64,000 nt of DNA from Lepeophtheirus salmonis. Its lineage: Eukaryota; Arthropoda; Copepoda; Siphonostomatoida; Caligidae. Below the pieces are notes generated by a model. That model was not told the DNA's origin and searched no databases. It saw nothing but the letters and a program-made list of their open reading frames with translations. A program made the translations under genes and the position numbers. The DNA is taken from NCBI RefSeq assembly GCF_016086655.4, contig NC_052138.2, forward strand, positions 4,898,001-4,962,000, written 5' to 3'. Every line of letters starts with the position of its first letter. Within the stretch, counting starts at the first letter, position 1. Positions 10,961 to 22,930 of this stretch are shown here, piece by piece.

Positions 10961-11300
10961 ATGAAGACCTATGAATCATGGATTAGCAAATGGATCTTCC
11001 AGGGAGGCTACATCTTTAAAACAATCCATAACCAGTTACTTTTCTTGGGTATTCGCCAGGTTGGCCCATGTTTACTACGTGTCAAGTTTTTAGAAGAACT
11101 TTATCTCACCCATTCTGACGACGAAGGTGATTGCTCTATGTAAATTTTGGGGTCCTGGTATCGATGAGGATATTGTAAATTTTGTAGCTGCATGTGTCAC
11201 TTGCGAAACTAACCCTACATCTCTTTCGTCACAGTCATTTTCTCCAGCTGATGTATGGAGGAAAGTGCATATTGACTATGACCAATTCAAATATAAGTAA
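10961..11300 (+). pseudogene. Gypsy-type integrase N-terminal fragment
   Basis: The frame from 10961 gives 'LLFLGIRQVGPCLLRVKFLE' and 'ELYLTHSD', the segment before and including the first His of the retroviral-type zinc finger. One frame change later the text reads 'FWGPGIDEDIVNFVAACVTC', giving the paired Cys of the finger and the W-P-G-I-D block, followed by 'VWRKVHIDYDQF' with the first catalytic Asp. The order and spacing fit a Ty3/gypsy integrase. Nothing of the rest of pol or an LTR is seen nearby. It is in the opposite orientation to the 7-9 kb element and differs from it. Confidence 0.75.
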
Positions 11301-13386
11301 AGACTCGTCATATTAATCAACTACACCCTCGCTTTAGTGATGTTAAATTTGCATGTTTTTACAATTAATTATATTAAACCTTTTCATTTACACACCCCTT
11401 ATTTTAGTCATGTACATTCGTAGTAATACTAATTGGCTTTAATCACCAATGTACGTTCTTCTATGATATCCTTTATACCATATAATATACATCTTCGACA
11501 TTTTAGTCTTCTTGTATCCTTTAAAAAGTACATTGTACGTCCGTATTGATTCCCCGTCTACAACTAATTCCTCTCCATTCCGTGACTCTCATTTACTCAG
11601 TTAACCCCTTGGACTTTCGGCGACGAGAATTGTATAACTATTTAATTACATTCAATCTTTAATTACATTCAGGTAAACACCACACTTATGAAATTTAATC
11701 CTTTTCGTAGTTTTGACCTAATTCAATTTGTCATCTTGACATTTGAGGACTCAATATTTTCAATTCAATCTGTACCAACTAATTATCAGTCGGAGCACTT
11801 GAATCTGGCTATAAGATCGCTAAAATGATTCCTCTTGTATATTAACTATTTTTTCTTTTTAAGATGAGATATCGCGTCTGCCGCAAAGAAAGGCTGAAAG
11901 TTGAAAATGAGATATGGTTAAAGAAGTATTATCGGGACTTACCTCAAAGAAAAATTTAATCTAGAGATCGGTCCTAAAGAAAAATTGAGTCTGGATCAGT
12001 GTCATATAAAATTGGGCCTTGAACAATAGTTCTTAATCTTGTTGGAAGTAATGAACCCCACTAGTTTCATATCATAATCATGTGTGTTTTGACCTCCGCC
12101 GCACTCCAGAGACTTACTCACCGAATCTTAGGGTTCGATCGAACCTAAATTAAGAACCTCTGGCCTAGAAAATTTCTATAGTTGAACTGTAAATGACGTC
12201 AGTTGATTTTCAAAATAGTGAACGTCAATAACATATCACATTTGTACAAACTTACAAATCAGAACTGGTGATAAAATTGATTAAAATATTTCGTGGGGAA
12301 AAATTGGTCCACGTCTAGAAAACTATAAAATTTCGATTTGAGATGACGGTTAGAACTAAAATATCCGTTATTGCCGGGTTCTCCAGCTAGTAAAAACAAA
12401 ACAAAGGACTCCTCAAGTGAGTTCATCCATGTCAGAGAAGAAAAATACTTGAATAGACTGAGAGTGACGGATTTGCACATCACAAATCCTGTACTAGTTA
12501 TTCCTGAAAGTAATTTTACTGCCATGATTCATGGTAAATGAAAATTAAGTGTTTGATGACCATTTCATAATTTTCCTAAAAGTGTGTGCACATGACATGG
12601 AATGCCCCAGTTACGGCATTGTGAAGATACAAAGGAAACTAGAATGGGGACTCTGTAGAGTGCAAACCTCCACCTATGGTCATTTCTCCTAAATGAAATA
12701 TCCAGTTCTTCTCTACCTGAAACCCAAAAATGTGCAATGTTGGATTTAATGAAAGTTAATATCTATTGTGTTCATCCTTTAAAATATGTTATCTCTGTAT
12801 TGTGTGCCACAAATAACTGAATCAGTTCGTTATCTCAATTTGTTAAAAGTGAAGGTGGATATTGTGTTTTTGAACGCTGGTATCTTGGATTTTTTTTTCT
12901 ATATGAACATTATAAATAAACTTACATAAGGACACCAATAACAGCTCTTTACCTCAATATGTTCCAAAGTTATGCTCGATTATGTATTTTTAACGTTTTA
13001 TGCTACCTGGACCTCTTAAAATCTTATTGCCTCTTACTCTGACTATATATAACCTTCGTACCAAGTTCGATCTAAATCGATCAAAAACTTTTAAGGCAAA
13101 AGGTAAAGACAAACAAGCCCGAAATAAAATAACATGCATAAAAACACATTTCCGAATATCTAATAGCGGCATTTTTAAATAGACTTAGTAGACAAAACAG
13201 GTTCTGAGTTACATTTATGATTATTTGTGAGTAATAATTATTTCGAAAGATAAATTTCCTAAGTGTTATTCAAGGGCTCATTTTTTTTCTCCTTCCACTC
13301 TTGTTCTTGTTAAAACAAGACAAATGGGGTGTGCCAAGGAACACTCTTTAATCTGTTATATATATGAGTCATCAAGAGCATTCGTA
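11301..13386. other. Diverged repeats, no gene seen
   Basis: About 11940-12250 contains words of repeat family C (GATCGGTCC, AGTTCTTAA, GACGTCAG and a perfect 14-bp palindrome GGTTCGATCGAACC at 12132-12145). A minus frame at 12259-12525 has no family resemblance. The rest shows nothing. Confidence 0.4.
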
Positions 13387-13661
13387 GGGGGACGAATGGA
13401 GGGGTTGTTGCCCCTCCATTCATTAAGGAATTTGTATAAATAGCTATAGATTTTTCAATTTTTTCCCCGAAATATTTCATATTTTAAATTTTTTTTCCAA
13501 AAATTTAATTTTTTGAGCATACATATGGATTTTTTAAATTTTTTTCCAAAAAATTTATTTTCCAAATAATATTTTAATTTTGGGATTTTTATCAAAAAAA
13601 ATCATCCAAAAACCAAGCCCCCTTCAAAAAAAGTATATATATAACCTTTCGGACGCCGCTG
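13387..13661 (-). repeat. G/C-ended AT-rich family, short copy (reverse)
   Basis: Begins GGGGGACGAATGGAGGGG, then TTGCCCCTCC, then an A/T core with AGCTATAGATTTTT and CAAAAAATTT words, and ends CCAAGCCCCCTT ... TTTCGGACGCC. These are the reverse complements of the ends seen at 33011-33414. Confidence 0.65.
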
Positions 13662-14536
13662 CTCATTAAGATAAAGCACTCAACAAGGTACTACAATTGT
13701 CAATTAATTAGTAGAACTAATTATGAAGTGTTTAACATGTGTCACTTTCTAAAGCGTTTTTCTGCCTTTTGCATATCATAGTTCCTTCTAATATTCGACG
13801 ATTAGGTAATGTTATATTTTGTTATACATTCATAAATACGTTAGAATCATCCAATGGTTCCTTCAATTACTAAAACGTAGAAAAAATATAAGTTATATGT
13901 TAGTTTATCTAAACTACGCCTAAATTAGTTCTTCTGACTACAACCGGTTACTTTATACAACTACGCATATGAGTAGTTCTACACTCCCAAACCCCTCCCC
14001 CCTCCCCATAAATAACTACGTAGCAAAAATATTAATAAAAAAAGGAATATTTCATGGGGTTTTTGAAATAATGAAACGAACAAAAGATAGTGTTGTGTGA
14101 GCTCAAAAAATTATCTAATCGACTTGAGTCAATGATTTTTTGACAAGACTCAAATAATGAGTCATTTTTTAAATCTTATTTATATTGAGTCGTCTTGATT
14201 TTGATCCCTATACCTCATCCAATTTATGCTTTGAATTTCGCGGCACGATTCCTTAAGTCTCTCTAATAAATACCAATTTAAATTTAAACGGGTCCAAACC
14301 ATATGTATATATCATTTTTTTGAAGGAGTGTTGAGCCGGTCCTTATTTAAGACCGAAAAAGTAGTCCCGTCCAGTTCAGTCCTGTATATCATTCCTAAAA
14401 CTAATAAAGTTTCCTCCTTGTTGACATAATTTAATTTTTTTTCTTATTTTTAAAATCAATTCTAATACTGGCAGGCCGAAGGACTAATGGTCTTATGGAC
14501 TGATGGTTATAAGGATTGCTCACAGGGACTGATAGC
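13662..14536. other. Mostly unassigned, with a partial family C repeat
   Basis: At about 14335-14400, GCCGGTCCTTATTTAAGACC and CCCGTCCAGTTCAGTCCTG match the start of family C copies at 35680 and 59815. No other feature is seen. Confidence 0.4.
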
Positions 14537-15090
14537 TAGGGCGAATGCAGATTTTTTTTCGAAAATTGAATTCTAAATATCAAATTTTTAGGAAAAAAAT
14601 TTAAAAAAATCCGTAGCTATTCTCAAATTTTTTTTTTTTCAGATAAAAATTCCATAAATCCACAGCTGTTCACAGAATATTTCAAAAATCCAGATCTGTT
14701 CACAAAAGTTTCAACTATCTACAGCTATTCACAAAAATTAGAAAAAAAAAACAAAATAACATTAAATTTTTTGGTATAAAAATTCAAAACTCAACAGGTT
14801 TCACAAAAAATCTAATTTTTGAGATAATAATTTCATAAATCCACAGCTGTTCACAGAATATTTCAAAAATCCAAATCTGTTCACAAAAGTTTCAACTATC
14901 TACAGCTATTCACAAAAATTAAATTTTTTGGATAAAAATTAGAAAAAAAAACAAAATAACATTAAATTTTTTGGGATAAAAATTCAAAACTCAACAGGTT
15001 TAACAAAAATCTAATTTTTGAGATAATAATTCCATAAATCCATAGCTGTTCACAGACAAAATATTTTTTTAGAATAAAAATTCCTAAATC
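14537..15090 (+). repeat. Tandemly duplicated AT-rich core units
   Basis: The phrase CACAGCTGTTCACAGAATAT starts at 14661 and again at 14842, and CATAGCTGTTCACAGA at 15041, giving unit lengths of 181 and 199 bp. The second unit differs mainly by an inserted TTAAATTTTTTGGATA-type stretch. The units use the same core words as the G/C-ended family, whose left end appears decayed here (GGGCGAATGCAGATTTTTTT near 14538). Confidence 0.65.
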
Positions 15091-16504
15091 CTCAGGAACT
15101 CGTTTAAATAAAAGAAAATGAAGATGTGTTACTTCTTAATTTTACATATTTTTTTAATTCGTCAACTCAAATCAATCCTTAACAGCTCGGTTTGACCCAA
15201 GTCTACATAACACTAATAAAAAAGACCACGTTTCAAGATTAGACTTATTTTTTCTTCAAACATGAAATAGTAAGTTTTTCATGTCTTTATTTTTGAATAT
15301 TGAACATTTGACAAATCAACAGACATATTATCTTAACAACCAATAATACCAATTGTCTTTGAGCATCATCTCTTGTGTCAGATGTAAAAAAATAAGTCCG
15401 GAAGTATTAGGATTGTGGGGATTGTTTGAAGATATTTGCATAGACTGATGCAACAATAGAGTGATGTGGAATGTAACGATTAGTGTTGGGGTTCAGTCAT
15501 ACAACCCTAGACCGGTCCGATACCATTATGATTTTTAGTAGCCACAACTAATTCCGTCTGGACAGATTCCAAAGAAAAATTCGGCATGGATCGGTCATTC
15601 AAAATATCTTTATATAGATATATTTGTCTCATTTAAAATACAGTCCAGAACAGTTCTATAGATGAATTGTTAATGACATCAGTTGCGTTTCAAAATCAAG
15701 TCATATGACATTGGCAAAAATTCAAAAAATAAGATTTTTTCGAAAAATATTGATTCAATCCGATCGAACTTCAATACTATTAAATATGTCTTTGATCAAT
15801 TCATATTATTTTTATTCGGATAAAATCCGTGTATACACACGGTTTTTCCGATGCAGACTAATATGATTTTTTATTGGGCCACTTGGACCTATATTTTATT
15901 GGCTCAGACCGCAAATTCAGACCGTAGACAGAAATTAAACCATTTTCAAATCATGGACCGATTTTTAGATAATAATATATGGCCTGATTCATTCCCTACA
16001 CTCCTGATATATTAGTTCTACAGATATTATACAACAGATTTAACTTCATATGACGTCTTTGTACGTAAATATTGACAATTTTGAAACACATCTCACATAA
16101 TCAACAATTATCTATAGAATCGTTCTTCACCAATTTTTTTGTAAAATTGGTATAGAAAGAATTTTTTTTTGAGAGCGGTCCTGACCTGACCGAACTTCTT
16201 TAAAGGACCGAATTAGTTCGGTCCACTAAAATTCATAACGGTGTCAAACTGATTTAGGATTTCTAGACTATTAAATACTTTTTTCGTTAATTCAATTCTT
16301 TATATTCGGACGGAAACACTACCACCAGTATATGTAAACACAGGGTATTTCCGGTTCGGTCTCGAATTATTTTTTAGACGGGCGTCGTGGACCGATTTTT
16401 TTGGTCTCAATATATGGCTTGATTTTTTTCCAATACCCACCTGAGTTATGAGTTGTAGAAATATATTAAATTATCCAACATATTTAACTTCACACAGGTA
16501 TGAC
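15091..16504. repeat. Diverged family C repeats
   Basis: From about 15500 to 16460 there are repeated GGTCCGAT, GGTCCTGA, TTCGGTCCACT and GACGTC-containing words with the same order as at 44680-45120, including 'GTTCTATAGATGAATTGTT'. It may be two decayed copies. 15091-15500 shows nothing identifiable. Confidence 0.45.
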
Positions 16505-16980
16505 CGCTGGGAGTGGGCTGAAGAGGTTGTAGCCCCCCTCCCGAATTAAGGAATTTTGCATTTCACTATAAAATTTAATATCCAAAAAATTTAATTTAAT
16601 TTTTCCCAAAAAATTGAATATTTGAATTTTTTTTCAAAATATTTTATATATAAAATTTAATTTTTCTAATTTTTAGAAAATAAAAAAATAACTCTTTATG
16701 AATAGCTGTAAATATTTTGAATTTTTTTGCAAATAGCTGATAAATTTTGAAATTTTTGTACAAAAAATGTAATATTTGAAAATTAATTTTTTGTGAATAG
16801 TTGTAGATTTTTGAAATTTTTTCCAAAAAAATATTATTTTCTATAAATTTTACAAAAAATTTGAAAAAAAATAATTCTTCAAATTAAAAAAAAAAAAATA
16901 ATTTTTCAATATATTTCCAAAAAAAATTATTTTTTGATTTTTTTTAAATTACAAAAATCAAATTTTGAATTGATTCAAGT
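16505..16980 (-). repeat. G/C-ended AT-rich family copy (reverse)
   Basis: The G/C end reads GGGAGTGGGCTGAAGAGG, then TTGTAGCCCCCCTCCC, which can fold as a short hairpin. The A/T core with 'AGCTGTAAATATTTTGAA' words follows. The opposite end is not recognisable. Confidence 0.6.
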
Positions 16981-18976
16981 GAAGATTTGGTCTTTACAGA
17001 ATCTATTGATGACGTCATCGATGTTTAAAATGCACAATTACGTCATATATAGTTAAATGTGTTGCATAAAACATATTTGTACCATTCATAAATCAAGAGT
17101 TCTCATAAAGAATTGGCCAAGTACTACCATTTGATTTTGCCTCCTTTTTACGGTTTCTCTTGGAAGGAAACAACAAAATTAAGGACATTTTATATAGAAA
17201 CTGAAAAAGTATAGCTACCATTTGAAAACGATTAAATATTGGTCAATGGTCGGAGATCACGGTCTGAACCACATAAATATCGATCTAAATTGATCTAAAA
17301 AACCACTTAAGACCGAACCTGAAAGTAAATTTGGTATTGGACCGAGTCTCAACACTAGTAACCATATAGATAATACTCGTTTATGATTGTATATTGTGCA
17401 TATATTGAATAAAAGAACCTTGAAATTCAATACTATTTGACCTTCGTTGAGTAGTGGCCTCACTTTCTGTTAAAAACCCTGATTTATGACGTTGAAAGTA
17501 ATTCACTGTCAAGTACCTCATTGATTATTATTCGTAACATGTTGTGTTTTTGCTTCTTACAAATTGTAAAAACAATAACAATTGGACTGCAGGCTATGAT
17601 GAGATTTCTATGTAAATTAATTCTTTATTATCCAACTCGTACAGCCAATTAAGGTATGTTAGAGTAGAGTTTCCATCTATGTGGTGCTTCAACATATAAA
17701 CAATGTTGAACAGAAATAAAGAAAAAGGTAAACATTTTGTGAAACCTATGTCTACAATTTTATATACTTTAATCAATTGACAAGAAGCCAAAAGATCTAA
17801 ATGGTTTATTTCAACCCTAACATGGCGTCACCTTCGGTTTATGAGCACAGTGAGTGAAAAAAACTACATTCAAACAGGAATTATGGCCACCAAGAATTCT
17901 TTGACTTTTGTTTGGAGGTGATTTATGAAGAATTAAAAAACTGTAGGATAAACATACGACGTGCGTTTCTAAGCTCACTGCTGGTAGTCTATGTACTTTT
18001 ATATATATTTTTCTTAAACAGAATCAAGAGAGTGAAATTCATGAAGCCCCTTCTCTCATTTCATTTCCTGCATTAAATATATCCTCTTCTTGTGTAAAAA
18101 AAGAAACCAACAAAAATATTTATTGGAAAGGTTTGACTACTCCAATGATAATTATTATCAAATATAGGAAAATCTTTAAATAACTAAGTGATTATTTGCT
18201 AACGGATAACTTTGATCAAATTAATGGAGGGGGATTCCTTCGAAGGAAAGAAAAAATGAGCGTTTTTTTTTATATTAGTTTGTAAACAAAGCAACAGAGA
18301 ATGGCGCAGCTATTCGACAAAATAATGCAACTTTCTTAATGATTCTGATCAATTACACAATATGACGTTAGCTCGTTTACAGAAAAGTAATCAATGTATT
18401 TTGTTTCAGCTGTCGATTCCTCTTGTCTCACTTGATACGTCATGGCTATTTCATAATGTTTTTTTTTGATAAATAAACAAAGTAATTAGTTATACTCAAA
18501 GAGATAAAATAAAATGAATAAGTAGTTGAATATGAATTTAGAGATATCAATTGGTTAATAAAATATTTTTGAAGATATTATTTTATGAAGTATATCAATA
18601 TTTTATTCTGATTTTTACATTTAAATATAATTTGATTCAGCCTTCCAAAATATTAATGATGGATTTGTAAGATTATTTTTACTATAATTCATTGCAATAA
18701 TGATTGTTTCTTTATTTGAATAAGATTCCTGTGTATGCTCCCAACTTTGATCCCTTGAATCCTCTCACTTTCACATTGTCCCAAATCATATAATTTTATG
18801 ACTGCATCAGATTTTGAAATAAATTTAATTAGTGTGTATATATGGTTTGATTCTGGAGATGAATCTAAGAAATGATCATTAATTGATTTAAGGGCCTATT
18901 TTTTTTTTGCATAGAACCTATATTTTTTGACAACGGATATACTAATTCTATAAAAATTTTGAAGTTTATAGCAGGA
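16981..18976. other. No gene seen; scattered repeat words
   Basis: About 17255-17370 carries family C words (GACCGAACC, GGACCGAG). About 18395-18500 matches the right flank of family A at 46875-46960 (CTTGATACGTCATGGCT, TTTCATAAT). The remainder is AT-rich and unassigned. Confidence 0.4.
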
Positions 18977-18978
18977 TA

Positions 18979-19823
18979 CAGGTGTGTACGTCTAAAACTG
19001 AACACTCCTTTAAACTTTACGCCATGCACATATTCGTGATTTTATTGAGTTGAAACCAGTTTTCTACTTCTACGCAAGGGTCTTGACTAGTTATAAACAA
19101 AACTCCAACAAAATCTAAATAGCAACAGTGAAACAACAGCCGATAATATGAAAAGACGTCGAGTAGCAAATTTGGAACTTTACGCGCTGGGAAAAACTCC
19201 CACTGAAATTGCCAAGGTTCTGAACTGCAGCCGCACCACCGTTTACAGCGTGGTTGCCAAAGGGACTCCTGCGGTGACCACAAGATCTAAGTCAAGCCCT
19301 TGAAGTTTGGAGGAAATGGATGCCGCCGTGAAAAAGTCTGTCGATGACAAGGGAGGCAAGGTCACCGTCAGCAGCCACTCCAGGGAATTGAACGTCAGCA
19401 GAAGGACCTTGGACCAGCTAGTTAAGAAAGATCTTGGCCTTTAGGTCTACAAGAGAACCCCCACAACAAGCTTAAGAAAAAGGCCTTACTCGCCTGATTG
19501 TTCACCGCTTGACTTCGCAGTGTTGTGGCGGTTAAAGGCGATGCTGTCGGGAGTCCAATACAAGTCCAAGGACCAGCTGAAGTCTGCCCTCAAGAATGCA
19601 TGAGACAACCTCGACCAGGCTTCCTTTACAAGTCATGCACCAAGTTACGGTCCAGGCTGGAGTTGGTAGTGGAGAACATGGGCGGCCATATTGATTAGAC
19701 ATGTGTCTAAGACTCTTATCTTTCATGTTAAATAAATTAATTCGTCGACCACTTTAAAAATTACAGAACTATTTAACTATTTAAAAAAATTTCAGAGTGC
19801 TAAGTTTTAGACGTGCACACATG
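18979..19823 (+). mobile_element. Tc1/mariner element, internally deleted, with both ends
   Basis: Terminal inverted repeats of 29 bp (25 matching): CAGGTGTGTACGTCTAAAAC on the left (from 18979), and on the right (to 19823, reverse complemented) CATGTGTGCACGTCTAAAAC. A TA dinucleotide flanks each end (18977-18978 and 19824-19825), as expected for the TA target duplication of this superfamily. The element is 845 bp, shorter than the usual 1.2-1.3 kb, because the catalytic core of its transposase is deleted. Confidence 0.9.
19148..19698 (+). pseudogene. Mariner-type transposase, core deleted
   Basis: The frame opens with ATG at 19148 ('MKRRRVANLELYALGKTPTE'), then 'IAKVLNCSRTTVYSVV', a helix-turn-helix for terminal-repeat binding. 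A second HTH-like region follows (about 19320-19440). In-frame stops occur after 'SKSSP' and 'KKDLGL'. The text then jumps to 'PYSPDCSPLDFAVLWRLKA', the region of the third catalytic Asp, so the first two catalytic Asp blocks are missing. After a TGA in place of the conserved Trp and a one-base slip, it ends 'LRSRLELVVENMGGHID' and stop. The ends are well conserved, so the family call is firm. Confidence 0.85.
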
Positions 19824-19984
19824 TATAATACCGAGTGTGGTGAAAAAATCTTTATACTTTGTATTTCCAAAATCAATACAGGTTTTAGGGAATGGGGTAA
19901 AATTGTTCCGGTCAAATACTAAAAAAAACAAAAAAAGCCCAACTATATCTTTGCAAGTGTCTTAGAAGCCGAAAACAAAACCAC

Positions 19985-20454
19985 GTGATCAACAAATTTT
20001 GTTTCGCCGCACTCCAAGCAGCTGGTCGTCTCCAAGATTACCGCTTTCACCGTTAGCAAGTCCAAACGGTTGGAGAGGAAAAAGGGCTCTCTAAAAAAGG
20101 CCAAACTGGACTTGAAGGAGTTAAAGAAAAAAACATCCCAGGCGAATCCCCTTAAGCCCATGAGGCCCATGCAAGAGATCTTGGGGTTTCACACCAGACT
20201 ATCCGAAGAGCTATCTTTTTTTACACTTTCGGCCCCCATGCAGCCCCTATGCCATCTCCCTTGACTTCACTTTTTGGGTGCATTTTGAGTCCAAGGCCAG
20301 CTCCGTCCGTCACCCAAAAATCAACAATCTCAAGAACACCGTCAACCAGCACTGGGATACCATGTCTGAGAACTACACCTGCAATGGGTGCATGGCCTTC
20401 TTTGGCCGTCTGGAAGTCATCAATGCAGTCAAGAGGGGATACATCGATGATTAG
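19985..20454 (+). pseudogene. Mariner-type transposase, core deleted
   Basis: The text begins 'SKQLVVSKITAFTVSKSKRL', then 'ERKKGSLKKAKLD', then after a frame slip 'AHARDLGVSHQTIRRAI', which are the two DNA-binding helices of this mariner type. It then passes directly to the C-terminal block 'FTFWVHFESKASSVRHPKIN' and 'NTVNQHWDTMSENY', ending 'RGYIDD' and stop. Both catalytic Asp blocks in the middle are gone. It belongs to the same subfamily as the relics at 31439-31978 and 37290-37552. It follows the 18979-19823 element by only 160 bp but is not part of it. No terminal repeats were identified. Confidence 0.8.
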
Positions 20455-22302
20455 GGCAGCCAAGACACCATATTAGTTATTTTTATTTTATTGACATAAC
20501 GATTAGAACTGATTACTGAAATAGATCTTGATAAAGTTTTAGATTGAAGTGTAAGGATTTTTTTCCTGCAACCGGTATGTTCTCGATTATTTTGGTCAAC
20601 TATCTTTTTTCTCTCGTCTGCTGTCGTGACTTTAAAGAATTTCTCAGTATCATCACTCTATGTATTTCATCTCTATGTTTATACTATACTTATCCTCCGT
20701 TTCCAAAAGTACAGGAATAGAATATAAAAGGTGTACCCAATTATTATTCAAAAGTTATTTTTCAATGTCCACTTTTGACTATTTTTTTTTGTATGGTTTG
20801 GACAATATAAACATTATAAATTTTTTAAAATAATAAATGCCAGACAAGATACATGTAAAATAATTGTAAAATTTAACTTAATTGGGTATTTACTTGATTT
20901 TTAATTATGTCATTTCAATATTGTAGAATTTAAATAATCGGAACTTAACCCATAATTATTCAGCAACCTTTTGAATTCCATGTTTGAAGCTCGTCATTGG
21001 CATCTTTCAGGGTTTCCACTTGTAAACTTTTTTTTTTCTCAGAACAGTTTCACCATATACTATTGTTAACATTTAAAGTGTTTTGGAGCAGTTAATTTGA
21101 TACAAATTCTTTGAATATATGTTCCTGACAAGTGTATTAACATAAAAAAACAAAAAACAATTGAGCATACCAAATGTATATTGCACGTGAAATTTGAAAA
21201 GTCCCCGTACTTTTTGAACACACCGCGTATATGTAATTCATTTTAAAAACTGGGGTTTAATAATATGTATACTTAAGAGATAAATATTAGTTGGTTTGAT
21301 TGAATTATTTGTCTAACTACGACCTAATTACGAACCTTTTTTTTTTTTGGAAGAAAAGTTGTTTGATACAATAAAGATAACGACATGGCAAATGAACACA
21401 ATTTTACTCCTTCAGAAAAACCAAAAAACAATTCAATTCCAAAAGAACTTGAGGCAATGATTACGAGTTTTCGTTAAAATATTTTTTTTTATTGCTTTGT
21501 CTTATAAGATGATTTTTAAATGCTTAAATGTTGATTTGATAACAAATATCTTAGATACTGATACCTTTATACATATGTCATCGTTTCTCAAAATGGTTCA
21601 CTCAGTCATAAATTTTTGATTAGCTTAACTATGTACCTAGCTCCCTATATAAATTCTTTTATCATTAACTGATGAAAGGGAACGTAGGTTTTTGATAAAT
21701 ATTGTTTTAAGAAGCAAGAAAGGAATTTAGTGAAAGGGAAATGACTTTTTTTTTTGTACTTCCATTCATGCAGAGAGGAAGGAAAAAAGATGAAACAAGT
21801 GCCGATCCTTAACATTAAAATATGTTCCTAGATATAATCAAATTAACATTAACAATAATGCTTTTCGTTTGAGCTTGAACTATTAACGAAAAAGAGTCCC
21901 CCGAGTAGGACAACCATGGATATATATCATATATTTAGAGTTGCTTTGAGGGTTGTGACTAGAATTGATCTTTAATGGTGATGTACGGGGTGATGCATAG
22001 AAATGGGTATACTTTTAAATGATTAAGTCTATAACAAATCGTTAGAGCTACAGCTTAGTTTCTTTCAATTTTCCTTTCTTTGAGAGCAATTACTTCTCGG
22101 AGATGATGACCGTCATATGGTCTTTTAATGGCTGCACATCTCTTTTAGCTGATGCCCTCTTAGTGCTAATTTAAAGAGGCCTTCAGGGCAGAGATATTCG
22201 GATTGGCGGATGGTGCATGCCTTTGGCTCCACGTACGGCCATAACGTAATGTTAAGGGGGGTTCAAGTCAGGGCTCTAAGGGCCATATCGACTTGGGTCA
22301 GT
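20455..22302. other. No gene seen; possible repeat ends
   Basis: TCCAAAAGTACAGGAATAG near 20700 and the reverse complement of AAGTCCCCGTACTTTTTGAA near 21200 are weakly inverted and mariner-like, so 20695-21225 could be a decayed MITE. About 21220-21420 shares ACTTAAGAGATAAATA and AAAGATAACGACATG with 59520-59760. The rest is unassigned. Confidence 0.35.
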
Positions 22303-22930
22303 TCAAATATTTCTAATAGCAGTATCTGATAGTTTTCTCTTTATTATCACTGTTGGTAAGTCCAAGGTGACGAGGTAGACTATGTTTTTGGAAATCTCGG
22401 TGAGTGTTGTTCCTGCCCAGAGGAGTGCAGAGCAGAGATCTTGATCCGAATGTCTCTTTTTGAGCTCATTGCAATGCAGCAAAATAATCATACACACATC
22501 AGTTGTCACAACCTCGCATTATAAGAGTGAATATGAGTTTACTAATTCCATGGTCTTGATTCTACGTGCAGCCAGAACGTAAAGTCAACATGTACAAATG
22601 AGGGATGTAGGGGGGTCGCATCGACTTAGACCTGAAGTTGCGTCTATTTTTTCCTTACCCCTACTGATGGGATTACGTCTGAGAGTTTCTTCTTAATTAT
22701 CATTGCTGACAAGCCGCTGCTAGACGAGGTGGACTGTGTTCTTGGACGCCTTGAGCTGGTCATAAATCTCTGTAAGAGTTATTTCCGTCTGGAGAAGTGC
22801 TGAGACCTTGATCCAAACGTCTTTTTCTGAACTCTTTTTTAGCGTGATATTGCCGTGCAATGAAGAAAAATAAACTTAACCACATTAGTTTACACAACCT
22901 CGCGTTATAAGAGTTAACAATAGTGTCCAC
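22303..22930 (-). pseudogene. Two diverged copies of a mariner transposase N-terminus, side by side
   Basis: The plus-strand segments near 22303-22526 and 22640-22920 are diverged copies of each other; both contain TTGATCC, TCTTTTT, GCAATG, 'CACAACCTCGC' and 'TTATAAGAGT'. On the minus strand one reads 'GTTLTEISKNIVYLVT' and the other, across a frame change, 'LTEIYDQLKASKNTVHLV'. Both fit the first helix-turn-helix of a Tc1/mariner transposase. No catalytic part is present. Either a tandem duplication or two insertions of short derivatives. Confidence 0.55.

Noticed and set aside
12259..12525. 88-codon minus-strand frame
   Set aside because: No family resemblance, no splice or promoter support, in AT-rich DNA.
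19017..19283. 88-codon minus-strand frame over the mariner 5' part
   Set aside because: Antisense shadow of the transposase relic at 19148-19698.
20221..20476. Opposite-strand frames of 75-80 codons
   Set aside because: Shadows and out-of-frame readings of the mariner C-terminus at 19985-20454.
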